This document shows, one piece after another, positions 42,217 through 51,405 of a DNA stretch of 64,000 nt (the stretch's first letter is position 1; each line of letters begins with the position of its first letter). The translations under genes and the position numbers were made by a program. Below the pieces are notes generated by a model that searched no databases, was not told the DNA's origin, and saw only the letters and a program-made list of their open reading frames with translations. Source of the DNA: Thiopseudomonas alkaliphila (GTDB lineage: Bacteria; Pseudomonadota; Gammaproteobacteria; Pseudomonadales; Pseudomonadaceae); NCBI RefSeq assembly GCF_001267175.1, contig NZ_CP012358.1, positions 1,714,501 through 1,778,500 of the forward strand, written 5' to 3'.

Positions 42217-42245
42217 TACGGCTCTAAGCCCAGGCTCTGATAGAT

Positions 42246-42287
42246 TAAACAATCCGCTGAATCCACCATGATCCAGCGGATTGTTTA
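42246..42287. terminator. Hairpin between convergent DUF3360 gene and lipoprotein gene
   Basis: A perfect 14-bp stem (TAAACAATCCGCTG / CAGCGGATTGTTTA) with a 14-nt loop, between convergent genes. Confidence 0.7.
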
Positions 42288-42290
42288 GCT

Positions 42291-42767
42291 TTAAGAGCTA
42301 GCTGGCAACTTAATTTGGCTTAAAGATTTCACCACCGCTTGTTCATCTTCCGTACCGAGCACCCCGTCACGGACCACAAATACCTTAGCAATACCTGTAT
42401 TTTTAGTCGTTTCTAAGACATACAGTACGTGTGCTTGCTGATTCGTAAAGCGGCACTCAAAGTACTCAATCTCTGCTACTTGCTTGGCCTGAATAGTGCA
42501 GTCTTGCTGGCGATAGGCCTGCTCCTTGAGAAGCCAACCCACAATAAAGGTATCCGTTTGATTACTGGGTAAACGCTGCTGCTCAACAAATAAATTATGC
42601 TGCAACTGTTTAGCGTTCTGGTACCTGGTTAAGCTGCGATTAGCCGAGAGTTCACTGGCTTGGGCTTTATAGGTCAGGCCATTAATTTTTTGGCTCGGGG
42701 TGCCAGCACATGCGCTTAATAATGCTGCACCAGCAAGTAGTAAACCAGTAAGTGTTAAAGGTTTCAT
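42291..42767 (-). CDS. Small lipoprotein of unknown function
   Basis: 158 residues. A lipoprotein signal ends in LSAC (cysteine at residue 20), so outer-membrane or inner-membrane lipid anchoring is expected. The mature part has two cysteines (DCTIQ and FECRF) that could form a disulfide. I recognise no domain. It lies 15 nt downstream of ilvA and may be co-transcribed. Confidence 0.7.
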   Translation of the reverse strand: MKPLTLTGLLLAGAALLSACAGTPSQKINGLTYKAQASELSANRSLTRYQNAKQLQHNLFVEQQRLPSNQTDTFIVGWLLKEQAYRQQDCTIQAKQVAEIEYFECRFTNQQAHVLYVLETTKNTGIAKVFVVRDGVLGTEDEQAVVKSLSQIKLPASS

Positions 42768-42782
42768 CGTTTGATCCTTTAG

Positions 42783-44303
42783 TTAGCAATTACCTAAGAA
42801 CAGCTGAAATGCTGGATTATCCGTTTCATCCCAATACGGATAGCCAATTTTATCGAAGGCTTCAGGTAGTAGATGGCGCTCATTTTCTGGCACCTGCAAC
42901 GCAGTTAATACCCGACCTTCGGCCGCACCATGGTTACGGTAATGAAACATCGAGATATTCCAACGTCCGCCAAGCTTATGTAAAAAATTAAATAATGCTC
43001 CGGGGCGTTCGGGGAATTCAAAGCGATACACACATTCACTACCCGCTTCCGCCGCATGACCGCCGACCATGTGACGAATATGCAGCTTCGCTAGCTCATC
43101 TTCAGTTAAATCCAGTACCGGAAACCCTTGCTCACGTAGGGTGGCAATTAATTCTGAACGCGGATCTAACTCGGGATGAGTTTGTACCCCAACAAAAATA
43201 TGTGCTTCATCGGCGGTGTGGTAACGATAGTTAAATTCAGTAATTTGCCGCTTACCAATCGCCTCACAAAAGCGCTTGAAGCTACCTGGCGTCTCCGGAA
43301 TAGTTACCGCAATAATAGCTTCGCGCTGCTCACCTAATTCAGCCCGCTCAGCCACATGCCGTAAACGGTCAAAGTTCACATTAGCACCCGAGTCAATTGC
43401 TACTAAGGCTTGATCTTGCACACCGGTACGCGCCACATATTTTTTAATCCCAGCCACCGCTAATGCCCCAGATGGCTCAGTAATTGAACGGGTATCATCA
43501 TAAATATCCTTCATTGCTGCGCACACCTCATCATTACTTACGGTAATGACTTCATCCACATAATGCTGACAAACAGCAAAGGTGTGCTCACCAATTTGCG
43601 ACACCGCTACCCCATCCGAAAACAAACCCACTTGCGCTAGTTCGACCCGCTCACCTGCGGCCAACGCAGCTTGCAAGCAATTAGAATCTTCTGGCTCCAC
43701 CCCTATCACTTTAATTTCTGGACGCACGTACTTGATATAAGCCGCAACGCCGGCAATTAGCCCACCGCCACCACAAGGTACAAAGATGGCATGAATGGGG
43801 GCTTGGTGTTGACGCAGAATTTCCATCGCCACCGTGCCCTGACCGGCAATCACATCGGGATCATCGTAAGGATGGATATACACCAAGCCCTTCTCTTCCA
43901 CTAAACGCAGCGAGTGCGCCAGCGACTCAGGGAAGGCATCGCCATGCAGTACAACCCGCGCCCCGCGGGCACGCACTGCTTTAACTTTAATTTCAGGGGT
44001 GGTTTTGGGCATCACAATAGTGGCCTTAATCCCCAAGAATTTCGCCGCCAAGGCAACGCCTTGCGCATGGTTACCCGCCGAGGCTGTGACCACACCACGG
44101 GCACGTTCAGCTTCGCTTAGCTGAGCAATCTTGTTATATGCGCCACGAATCTTAAAAGAAAATACCGGCTGCAAGTCTTCGCGCTTGAGTAAAATACGGT
44201 TGTTAAGGCGCTGAGATAATTGATAGGCAGATTGCAGTGGTGTTTCTTCCGCCACGTCATAAACGCGGGCGGTTAAGATTTTCTTTATGTATTGTTCAAG
44301 CAT
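42783..44303 (-). CDS. ilvA: Threonine ammonia-lyase, biosynthetic (IlvA)
   Basis: Deaminates threonine to 2-oxobutanoate, the first step to isoleucine. 506 residues from the ATG at 44303, which gives the MLEQYIKKILTARVYDVAEETPL start seen in Pseudomonas. The PLP lysine is in FSFKIRGAYNK near residue 53, and the glycine-rich PLP loop is PCGGGGLIAG. Two C-terminal ACT-like domains (about 325-506) provide allosteric control by isoleucine and valine. Divergent from rpiA. Confidence 0.96.
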   Translation of the reverse strand: MLEQYIKKILTARVYDVAEETPLQSAYQLSQRLNNRILLKREDLQPVFSFKIRGAYNKIAQLSEAERARGVVTASAGNHAQGVALAAKFLGIKATIVMPKTTPEIKVKAVRARGARVVLHGDAFPESLAHSLRLVEEKGLVYIHPYDDPDVIAGQGTVAMEILRQHQAPIHAIFVPCGGGGLIAGVAAYIKYVRPEIKVIGVEPEDSNCLQAALAAGERVELAQVGLFSDGVAVSQIGEHTFAVCQHYVDEVITVSNDEVCAAMKDIYDDTRSITEPSGALAVAGIKKYVARTGVQDQALVAIDSGANVNFDRLRHVAERAELGEQREAIIAVTIPETPGSFKRFCEAIGKRQITEFNYRYHTADEAHIFVGVQTHPELDPRSELIATLREQGFPVLDLTEDELAKLHIRHMVGGHAAEAGSECVYRFEFPERPGALFNFLHKLGGRWNISMFHYRNHGAAEGRVLTALQVPENERHLLPEAFDKIGYPYWDETDNPAFQLFLGNC

Positions 44304-44438
44304 GGCGGGATTCACTAGAAAGTTGTGCAAAAATAGTGAGTCTACTCTAGCTGACGCAACTCAACCACAAGAAGCCCCGCAATCTGCGCTAGAAAACCGT
44401 ATAATTACGCCCATATATTCACTTTTGGAAATCCAGCC

Positions 44439-45113
44439 ATGACCCAAGATCAGTTAAAACAAGCAGTAGCCCAAGCTGCTATTGATATCATTCGTCCACA
44501 ACTCGAAAAAAACAGCATCATCGGTGTGGGCACTGGCTCTACCGCTAATTTCTTTATTGATTTACTGGCTGATTTGCGCATGGATTTTGCTGGGGCAGTG
44601 GCCAGCTCTGAAGCTACCGCAGAGCGTTTAAAACAACATGGCATTGAAGTATTTGATTTAAATTCCGTCGGACAAATGGAATTTTATGTGGATGGTGCCG
44701 ATGAAACTAATGAGCACCTCGAACTGATTAAAGGCGGTGGCGCAGCCTTAACCCGTGAAAAAATCGTAGCCGCAGTAGCGAAAACCTTTATTTGTATTGC
44801 AGATGAAAGTAAGCAAGTCAAAATTTTAGGTAACTTCCCGCTACCAGTTGAAGTGATTCCAATGGCGCGCAGTTATGTAGCACGAGAAATTCTCAAGCTT
44901 GGCGGTGATCCGGTGTATCGCCAAGGGGTTGTGACCGATAACGGTAATGTGATTTTGGATGTATATAACCTGCAAATCACCACGCCAGTCTTACTTGAGC
45001 AACAGCTCAATAACATTGTTGGCGTCGTGACCAATGGACTGTTTGCCAGTCGCCCAGCAGATATTTTATTACTCGGCACTAAAGATGGCGTAAAAACCTT
45101 TAACCGCCAGTAA
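44439..45113 (+). CDS. rpiA: Ribose-5-phosphate isomerase A
   Basis: Interconverts ribose 5-phosphate and ribulose 5-phosphate. 224 residues. Family motifs: [13 protein letters not shown] near residue 27, DGADETN near 84 with the catalytic region [12 protein letters not shown], and the late NDG-type [17 protein letters not shown] at 44400-44405 may be its -10. The ilvA-rpiA divergent pair is common in gammaproteobacteria. Confidence 0.97.
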   Translation: MTQDQLKQAVAQAAIDIIRPQLEKNSIIGVGTGSTANFFIDLLADLRMDFAGAVASSEATAERLKQHGIEVFDLNSVGQMEFYVDGADETNEHLELIKGGGAALTREKIVAAVAKTFICIADESKQVKILGNFPLPVEVIPMARSYVAREILKLGGDPVYRQGVVTDNGNVILDVYNLQITTPVLLEQQLNNIVGVVTNGLFASRPADILLLGTKDGVKTFNRQ

Positions 45114-45182
45114 TTAGCCAAGCGCTGTACCTCTGTGGGCAGCGCAGGCCTAGCTCAGGATGAATCGTCCCAATACGCCGCC

Positions 45183-46193
45183 ATGTCTTATACACCATCT
45201 ATTTGTTTAATCGGCCTTGGTGGCACAATTTCTGCCCACCATGCTGATCCTTTAGAGCTATGCGATTATCAGTCAGGGCATTATGAGTTAGCCGATATTT
45301 TGGCCAAACTGCCAGCGCTTACTGAGCTGGCAACCATCTATCCCCATCAGCTAAGCAATGTTAGTAGTACCGCAATCAGTCTTTGTCACTGGTTTAACCT
45401 CAAGCACTTGCTTGAGCAACAATTGGCCAAGCCACATATTAAAGGGGCGGTGATAACCCACGGCACTAACACCCTAGAAGAAACCGCTTACTTTTTGCAG
45501 CTTACGCTAACCACTGATAAACCCGTCATTCTAACGGGCTCCCAGCGACCATTTTCTGCGCTAGGCAGCGATGCAGACTTTAATTTAATTAATAGCGTGC
45601 GGGTGGCGATTGCTGATAGTGCACAAGGTAAAGGCGTGTTAGTTGTAGCCAACGATAAAATTTACAGCGCTAGCGATGTTAGTAAAACCCATAGCTATCA
45701 CTTAGAAACCTTTCAAGCACGCAATGGCGGCCCCTTGGGTTCAATTGATGCTGACCGTCAAGTACGCTTTTGGCAGCAACCCGTGCAGCAGCCCTTAGCT
45801 AAACCTGAGTTTAGGCAGCTGACCGCCCCCGATAACTCACCTTTTGTGCCAATCATTTATTCCCATGCTGGGGCTGATCAGCAAGTCATTGAAGCTTTAC
45901 TGACACACACAGCCCTTGATGGTTTAGTGATTGCCGGCACTGGCGCAGGACGTTGCTCGCCACTTGAAGAAGCGGCCATTGCTAAGGCTCGGGCAAACCA
46001 TATTCCGGTAGTGATGAGCTCTCGCACCGGAGCTGGCGTGGTGCTACCGATTGCCTGCTATCAAACCTTAGGCTTAATCACCTTGGAGCATTTGTCACCT
46101 CAACAGGCGCGGATTTGGTTAATTCTTGAGTTATTACTCAAGGCGCAGTCTGGGTCTTTAACCGTTTCATCCAGTGCGGCCAGCGCTGATTAA
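45183..46193 (+). CDS. L-asparaginase, cytoplasmic type
   Basis: 336 residues from the ATG at 45183; the frame opens at a GTG at 45135, and neither start has a good ribosome site. The asparaginase/glutaminase motifs are present: the nucleophile threonine in GLGGTISA near residue 15, the HGTNTLEETAYFL motif near 95 and GSQRPFSALGSDADFN. No signal peptide is seen, which favours the cytoplasmic form. Specificity for asparagine versus glutamine is not resolved. Its 3' end overlaps the convergent EamA gene by 56 nt. Confidence 0.88.
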   Translation: MSYTPSICLIGLGGTISAHHADPLELCDYQSGHYELADILAKLPALTELATIYPHQLSNVSSTAISLCHWFNLKHLLEQQLAKPHIKGAVITHGTNTLEETAYFLQLTLTTDKPVILTGSQRPFSALGSDADFNLINSVRVAIADSAQGKGVLVVANDKIYSASDVSKTHSYHLETFQARNGGPLGSIDADRQVRFWQQPVQQPLAKPEFRQLTAPDNSPFVPIIYSHAGADQQVIEALLTHTALDGLVIAGTGAGRCSPLEEAAIAKARANHIPVVMSSRTGAGVVLPIACYQTLGLITLEHLSPQQARIWLILELLLKAQSGSLTVSSSAASAD

Positions 46194-47022
46194 TCCATAG
46201 CGACAATAAAATCACCGCGCCTCCGATCAGTAAACGAGTTAGGTCTGCTTGGCGGTTCCAAATCACTAAATTGACGATTAAACCTGCAGGAATCAGCGCA
46301 TTATTCATAATGCCTAAGGTGCCAGCATCTACTTTACTGGCGCCCAGATTCCAAAAATAAAACCCTAAACCCGAAGCCACCAAGCCTAGCCAAGCCAGCA
46401 CGCCCCAGTGCAGACTGGTACTGGGTAAGCGTTCGCTGTTGCCGAGCAATAAAAACGCCGGCAAAGCGATTAAAAACGCGCCAATAAAGAAAAAGCCAAA
46501 ACCCTCGGTGAGTTTTCCACCCTGAGGATAATAGCGCCGCACCAAGTGCGCATAACCGACTTGTCCAGCGGCAAAGGCTAAGTTAGCAAGCTGCAGCAGT
46601 AAAAAGCCTTGAATAAAGGCTTGGCTTACTCCGTCATAGCGAATAATAGCTGCACCCATGACAGCAATTAAGGTAGAAACAATCGGCGCCCAACTAAAAC
46701 GGCGTGATAGGGCATTATCAATTAACGCCACGTACAACGGAGTAAAAATGGTAAACAGCAAGACTTCAGGAACGGTTAAATATTCAAACGATAAATATAA
46801 GCCAATATAGGTCACACCAAACTGCAATGCGCCGGTTAAGGTTACACCTGCCATAAAGCCTTTAGCTAAACGCTGAGGTCGCAGCAAGGGTAAAAAAATT
46901 AGCCCAGCCAATACAATGCGCGTCAGCACCGCAAAATAGCTATCCACCTGACCAGATAAATACTCGCCAATCAAACTAAACGAAACCGCCCATAACAAGG
47001 TAACGGCAATTAAATACGACAT
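46138..47022 (-). CDS. EamA-family (DMT) transporter
   Basis: 294 residues with ten hydrophobic segments in two EamA repeats (DMT superfamily). The first repeat carries the ARIVLAGLIFLPLL-like stretch and the second the GFYFWNLGASKVDAGTLGIMNN block typical of such exporters. Substrate unknown; relatives export amino acids or metabolites. It converges on, and overlaps, the asparaginase gene. Confidence 0.85.
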   Translation of the reverse strand: MSYLIAVTLLWAVSFSLIGEYLSGQVDSYFAVLTRIVLAGLIFLPLLRPQRLAKGFMAGVTLTGALQFGVTYIGLYLSFEYLTVPEVLLFTIFTPLYVALIDNALSRRFSWAPIVSTLIAVMGAAIIRYDGVSQAFIQGFLLLQLANLAFAAGQVGYAHLVRRYYPQGGKLTEGFGFFFIGAFLIALPAFLLLGNSERLPSTSLHWGVLAWLGLVASGLGFYFWNLGASKVDAGTLGIMNNALIPAGLIVNLVIWNRQADLTRLLIGGAVILLSLWINQRWPHWMKRLKTQTAP

Positions 47023-47111
47023 GTTGCTAGACTCTTAATGAAAAATCACTAAGCATACGTGGCTAATAATCTAGGCTCTAGTCTTACTTATTCAATTGCT
47101 GGAAGAGTGCT

Positions 47112-47528
47112 ATGCAGGTCATCATTCAACAAGAAGCAACCGGCTGCGGCATTGCCTCAGTAGCCAATATCGTGCAGCACTCCTACGCTGAGGTAAAAGC
47201 TATTGCCAATCAGATAGGCATTTATGCCACCGATACTGCCCTGTTTTCAGACACCCATTATGTACGGCGCCTATTAACGCATTTTGACTGGCGCGCAGCC
47301 CCCACTGAAACACCATTTACCCACTGGGATGCTCTGCCTGATACCGCATTACTCGCCATTAAATGGCACCAACAACAAGGCGTGCCGTTTTGGCATTGGT
47401 GTGTGTTTAAACGAGTTGATGGACACCGTATGGTGCTCGACTCTGCCGCTTATCTTGAAAAAAACTGCATCACTGATTTATCTAAACTGCAGCCAAAGTG
47501 GTTTATTGCGGTCACAAAAGCTAACTAA
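47112..47528 (+). CDS. C39-like (papain-fold) peptidase-type protein
   Basis: 138 residues. The order QEATGCGIASVANI (candidate nucleophile Cys12), HWCVFKR (candidate His) and MVLDSA (candidate Asp) matches C39-like domains, which cleave double-glycine leaders or act as acyl-transferases. No membrane segment, ABC domain or partner gene is present, so the substrate is unknown. GGAAGAG precedes the start. Confidence 0.65.
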   Translation: MQVIIQQEATGCGIASVANIVQHSYAEVKAIANQIGIYATDTALFSDTHYVRRLLTHFDWRAAPTETPFTHWDALPDTALLAIKWHQQQGVPFWHWCVFKRVDGHRMVLDSAAYLEKNCITDLSKLQPKWFIAVTKAN

Positions 47529-47604
47529 GCCTTGCTGATCACTTGCACCTCGTAATCAATCCACTTAACGTGACTACTCTTTACCCTATATAAGGATTAA
47601 CACC

Positions 47605-48000
47605 ATGCAGCTAGTAAGAAACTGGATACTTATTGCTCTGAGCACACTATTTTTAATGGCCTGCTCAGCCACGGGTTCCCCAGATAAAGTAGCGGAAGCG
47701 TTTATTAAAGCCGCGGCTAAGGGCGATGTGGAAAAGGTAATGCAATTAATCGATATCCCCAACGCCAACCAAAATGAACTACAAATGATTAAGGGTAAAG
47801 TCACCATGATTGTGGCTGAAGGCTCAGCTAAATTTGAGGAGCAAGGAGGTTTAAAGTCGGTTAAAACACTGAGTACAGAATATAGTGAGAATAAAACAAC
47901 TGCCGTAGTACGCGTTGAGGTCACTATGAATAACAAGCAAGTTGATACCGATAATGTTCGTACCATCAAAACCGATGATGGCTGGAAAGTAAAACTATAG
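47605..48000 (+). CDS. DUF4878-like lipoprotein
   Basis: 131 residues with a lipoprotein signal ending LMAC (cysteine at 20). The mature domain (PDKVAEAFIKAAAKGDVEKVMQLID then a beta-rich half ending DDGWKVKL) has the NTF2-like DUF4878 pattern. Function unknown. AAGGA lies at good spacing. A terminator follows at once. Confidence 0.75.
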   Translation: MQLVRNWILIALSTLFLMACSATGSPDKVAEAFIKAAAKGDVEKVMQLIDIPNANQNELQMIKGKVTMIVAEGSAKFEEQGGLKSVKTLSTEYSENKTTAVVRVEVTMNNKQVDTDNVRTIKTDDGWKVKL

Positions 48001-48006
48001 CTTCAC

Positions 48007-48040
48007 AGCCCTACTCATTAATCAGTGGGTAGGGCTTTTT
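48007..48040 (+). terminator. Intrinsic terminator abutting the next start codon
   Basis: AGCCCTAC pairs with GTAGGGCT, followed by five Ts. The next gene's ATG comes directly after the T-run. Confidence 0.75.
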
Positions 48041-48679
48041 ATGCTTATGCGCGTGTTTCCTTTATTCATTTTACTTATCGGGCTAGCCATTAGCTGGAGC
48101 CTTGAACAGGATCGGCAAGCTGCTGCTATAACAACAGGTGCAATCGTTGAATTACACCAACTCCCCGCTCTAAAAATTGGTGATTGGGTGTTTCGCCAAG
48201 GCACATCAGTGGAAAGTGAACTGATTGCCAATATAGGCCAGAGCCGCTTTTCACATATAGGGGTGGTGACGGCAATAGAACCTGAAGTTATTATCACCCA
48301 TGCCACAACAAATGATGATCCCAACTACTCCAATCAAGTGATTAACTCACGGTTAATCGATTTTAGTTCTAATCAATTAGCTCGCCGTATCGCCATTGCT
48401 CGTCCACAGTTTTTATCCACAGAACAACAGCAACGTATTAGCCTGCATATAACCGCTAAAATCAGCCAGCCTTTTGTACTTAGTCAGCGCCAGCACCCGC
48501 ATTTGTACTGCACTACCTTAATTGCCGACGCCATTACTGAACAGCAGCCTGATTTTTCACTGCCTTGGTTGAGTATAGATCAGCCCGTTTTTCGTGGTGA
48601 ATACCTGCATCCCCAAGCATTTGCAGAGCGCACTGATATTGAGTGGCTTTATCCGCCAACTAATTCCAGCACTGAATAA
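48041..48679 (+). CDS. YiiX/YebB-like permuted NlpC/P60 (papain-like) hydrolase
   Basis: 212 residues with an N-terminal hydrophobic signal or anchor. The domain has the permuted order: GDWVFRQG then RFSHIGVV (candidate His) and much later LYCTTLIADAI (candidate Cys), as in YiiX/C92-type enzymes. Likely periplasmic, acting on peptide or lipid-linked amides. The start codon directly follows the previous gene's terminator; an in-frame ATG at 48047 is the alternative. The 3' end overlaps the convergent LysE gene by 31 nt. Confidence 0.75.
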   Translation: MLMRVFPLFILLIGLAISWSLEQDRQAAAITTGAIVELHQLPALKIGDWVFRQGTSVESELIANIGQSRFSHIGVVTAIEPEVIITHATTNDDPNYSNQVINSRLIDFSSNQLARRIAIARPQFLSTEQQQRISLHITAKISQPFVLSQRQHPHLYCTTLIADAITEQQPDFSLPWLSIDQPVFRGEYLHPQAFAERTDIEWLYPPTNSSTE

Positions 48680-49278
48680 ACCCCACCAATCAGGGCAATA
48701 AGCAGTAAAAATCCCGAGGATAACAGCGAAATTTTACGTTTTTGTCTTTGAAAAAAGTCATTGCGAACCAGCGTGATATAGCTAAATAGAATTAGAAAAT
48801 CTACCGCAATCCAGCACAGCGTCAGCACACTTAAACTCAGCTTAAAGCTTGCAGTGATGCCGATAAACTGTGGAAAAAACGCGACGAAAAAGACAATATC
48901 TTTGGGGTTAGAAATCCCCATCAAAAATCCATGCACAAAACCTGTTCCTGACTGAGTAGGGTTTAATTCAGGTGGTTTTGCAACCGGCTCAGTAAGTTCA
49001 TGGCGTAATCCATCAATCGCCATCCAGCCAATAAAGACACACCCCAGCAGACTAATCCAGCTTAGGTAATGCGGCTCTAACTGAATCACCCCAGCAATAA
49101 TCAGTGCCGCAATCGACAGTAATACTAATGAGGCTAAATTAGTCCCCAATACCGTCACCACGGCCCGTTTAAAGCCATAACGTGCGGCACTATTCAGTAC
49201 CAGCGCAACAATCGGGCCAGGGGTAGCTATCAGTAAAAAAATAGTCGCTAAATAACTTAATAACAGGGGATAATTCAT
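48649..49278 (-). CDS. LysE/RhtB-family amino-acid exporter
   Basis: 209 residues from the ATG at 49278, giving the family start with the ATPGPIVALVLNSAARYG block in the first membrane segments. About six hydrophobic stretches. The GISNPKDIVFFVAFFPQFI segment is also typical. Exports an amino acid or homoserine-like compound; substrate not assigned. Ribosome site weak. Confidence 0.88.
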   Translation of the reverse strand: MNYPLLLSYLATIFLLIATPGPIVALVLNSAARYGFKRAVVTVLGTNLASLVLLSIAALIIAGVIQLEPHYLSWISLLGCVFIGWMAIDGLRHELTEPVAKPPELNPTQSGTGFVHGFLMGISNPKDIVFFVAFFPQFIGITASFKLSLSVLTLCWIAVDFLILFSYITLVRNDFFQRQKRKISLLSSGFLLLIALIGGVYSVLELVGG

Positions 49279-49361
49279 TGTGTGCTCTGGTAGCAATCAA
49301 AAGAGTGCCCACTCTCCTAAGGATGGGCGTAAACCCGGCTCACGCCATCTGCGGCTAAGTT

Positions 49362-51200
49362 TTAGCTCTCATCGTCACCTAAAAACCCACCCGATTGGCG
49401 ATTCCAGAGGCGGGCGTAAAGTCCATTGGCTGCTAATAATTGCTGATGGCTGCCCACTTCGACAATTTGCCCCTGATCCATCACCACCAAACGATCCATT
49501 TCAGCAATGGTAGATAAACGGTGGGCAATGGCGATCACGGTTTTATCTTGCATCAGCTCATTTAAGCTGTCTTGAATGGCCACTTCCACTTCAGAGTCCA
49601 GCGCACTGGTGGCTTCGTCTAGTAGCAAAATTGGCGCATCTTTGAGCATTACCCGAGCAATCGCAATACGTTGCCGCTGACCGCCAGATAGCTTAACGCC
49701 GCGATCGCCTACATGGGCCTCTAAACCTCTACGTCCTTGGGCATCGCTGAGCGACGGAATAAATTCTGCCGCTTGGGCTCGCTCAATCGCCTGTTGCAGC
49801 TGTTGCTCAGTGGCATCAGGGCGGCCATAAATAATATTGTCCCGCACCGAACGGTGCAGCAGCGAGGTATCTTGGGTCACCATGCCAATTTGTTGTCGCA
49901 GTGATTGCTGGGTAACCTTGGCAATATCTTGCCCATCAATCAAAACCTGCCCTGCATTCACTTCATAAAAGCGCAGCAAAATATTTACTAAGGTCGATTT
50001 ACCAGCCCCTGAGCGCCCGACCAAGCCTATTTTTTCGCCTGGCTTGATTTGCAGATTAAAGTTATTTAGTAACGGTTTACCTTCCATGTATTGAAAGTCG
50101 ACCTGCTTAAACTCGATCGCTCCTTGAGTCACTTTTAGCGGCTTAGCGTCCGCCGCATCTTGCAGCTTCACCGGCTGGCTAATGGTGTTCATACCATCTT
50201 GCACGGTACCTAGATTTTCAAACAGCATGGTGGCTTCCCACATAATCCAGTGTGATAAACCCACTAAACGCAGGGCCATAGCAATCGCTGCTGCGACTGC
50301 GCCCACACCAATTAGATCATGCTGCCAGAGATATAGACTCAGTGCTGCGGTACCACCCACTAACAACATATTAAGGCTATGATTGAGCAACTCTAAGTAG
50401 CTGACCCAGCGCATTTGGGCATGCACGGTGCCCATAAACTCTTGCATTGCTTGCTTGGCGTAGCTGGCCTCGCGGCCACCGTGGGAAAACAATTTTACTG
50501 TGGCAATATTTGAGTAGGCATCGGTAATGCGCCCGGTCATTAACGAGCGGGCATCGGCTTGATTGCGTGCTAGTTCAGCCATTTTCGGCACAAATACCCG
50601 CAGCACAATGCCAAATACAATTAACCAAGCTACAAAAGGTACCAATAACCAAGCATCAAAACTGAGCAAAATCACGCCAGTGGTTAAAAAGTAAATCACC
50701 ACATACACCAGCATTTCGGCGCAAATCATAATGGTATCGCGCACCGCTAAGGCTGTTTGCATCACCTTGGCCGAGATCCGCCCTGCAAACTCTTCTTGAT
50801 AAAACTGAATACTCTGGCTTAACAGTAGCTGGTGAAATTGCCAGCGCAAGCGCATCGGCAATACGCCCTGCAAAGTTTGAAAACGCACATTACTGGCAAT
50901 TAATACCCAAAATGGGCTGAGGCAAATTAGCAATAGCATGGCCATCAGCGGACCACTTTTTTCAGCCCACAACTGCGTAGCGCCGTACTGATTCATCCAA
51001 TCAACGACAACCCCCATCATCTGAAACAACACCGCTTCAAAGATGCCAAGGCCTGCGTTAAATAGTACTAACACCAACAGCCAAGGGCCTGCGCCTTTGG
51101 CGCACGCCTGAATAAAGTGGAAAATCGTTATTTGTTTAAGCCCAAAGGGTTCCTGTGGATAAGGATTAATCCGTCGCTCAAACCAGTCAAACCACGCCAT
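49362..51200 (-). CDS. ABC exporter half-transporter (permease-ATPase fusion)
   Basis: 612 residues: six membrane segments (to about residue 330), then an ATPase domain. Walker A GRSGAGKSTLV, Q-loop VTQDTSLLHRSV, signature LSGGQRQRIA, Walker B ILLLDEATSALD and H-loop IAHRLST are intact. It works as a homodimer or with a partner. It resembles multidrug/lipid exporters related to MsbA and the Pseudomonas PA3228 type. No substrate clue nearby. Confidence 0.9.
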   Translation of the reverse strand: MAWFDWFERRINPYPQEPFGLKQITIFHFIQACAKGAGPWLLVLVLFNAGLGIFEAVLFQMMGVVVDWMNQYGATQLWAEKSGPLMAMLLLICLSPFWVLIASNVRFQTLQGVLPMRLRWQFHQLLLSQSIQFYQEEFAGRISAKVMQTALAVRDTIMICAEMLVYVVIYFLTTGVILLSFDAWLLVPFVAWLIVFGIVLRVFVPKMAELARNQADARSLMTGRITDAYSNIATVKLFSHGGREASYAKQAMQEFMGTVHAQMRWVSYLELLNHSLNMLLVGGTAALSLYLWQHDLIGVGAVAAAIAMALRLVGLSHWIMWEATMLFENLGTVQDGMNTISQPVKLQDAADAKPLKVTQGAIEFKQVDFQYMEGKPLLNNFNLQIKPGEKIGLVGRSGAGKSTLVNILLRFYEVNAGQVLIDGQDIAKVTQQSLRQQIGMVTQDTSLLHRSVRDNIIYGRPDATEQQLQQAIERAQAAEFIPSLSDAQGRRGLEAHVGDRGVKLSGGQRQRIAIARVMLKDAPILLLDEATSALDSEVEVAIQDSLNELMQDKTVIAIAHRLSTIAEMDRLVVMDQGQIVEVGSHQQLLAANGLYARLWNRQSGGFLGDDES

Positions 51201-51405
51201 AATTCACCTAGCTTATTTAGTTGGCAAAAATTATAACACTGCAGGTATGAGTGCTAGATGAATTCCTATCGCTTCAGTGCTTATAACCTAGTGTGTGCGC
51301 TTAACTGCGCCTAGCAATAAAGCTAAGCCGATGCTGTAGCCCGCATTAGTGCTCATGCTAAGCTGAGCACTGTTTCAAGTTATTGGTTATCTTCTAGGAT
51401 CACAC

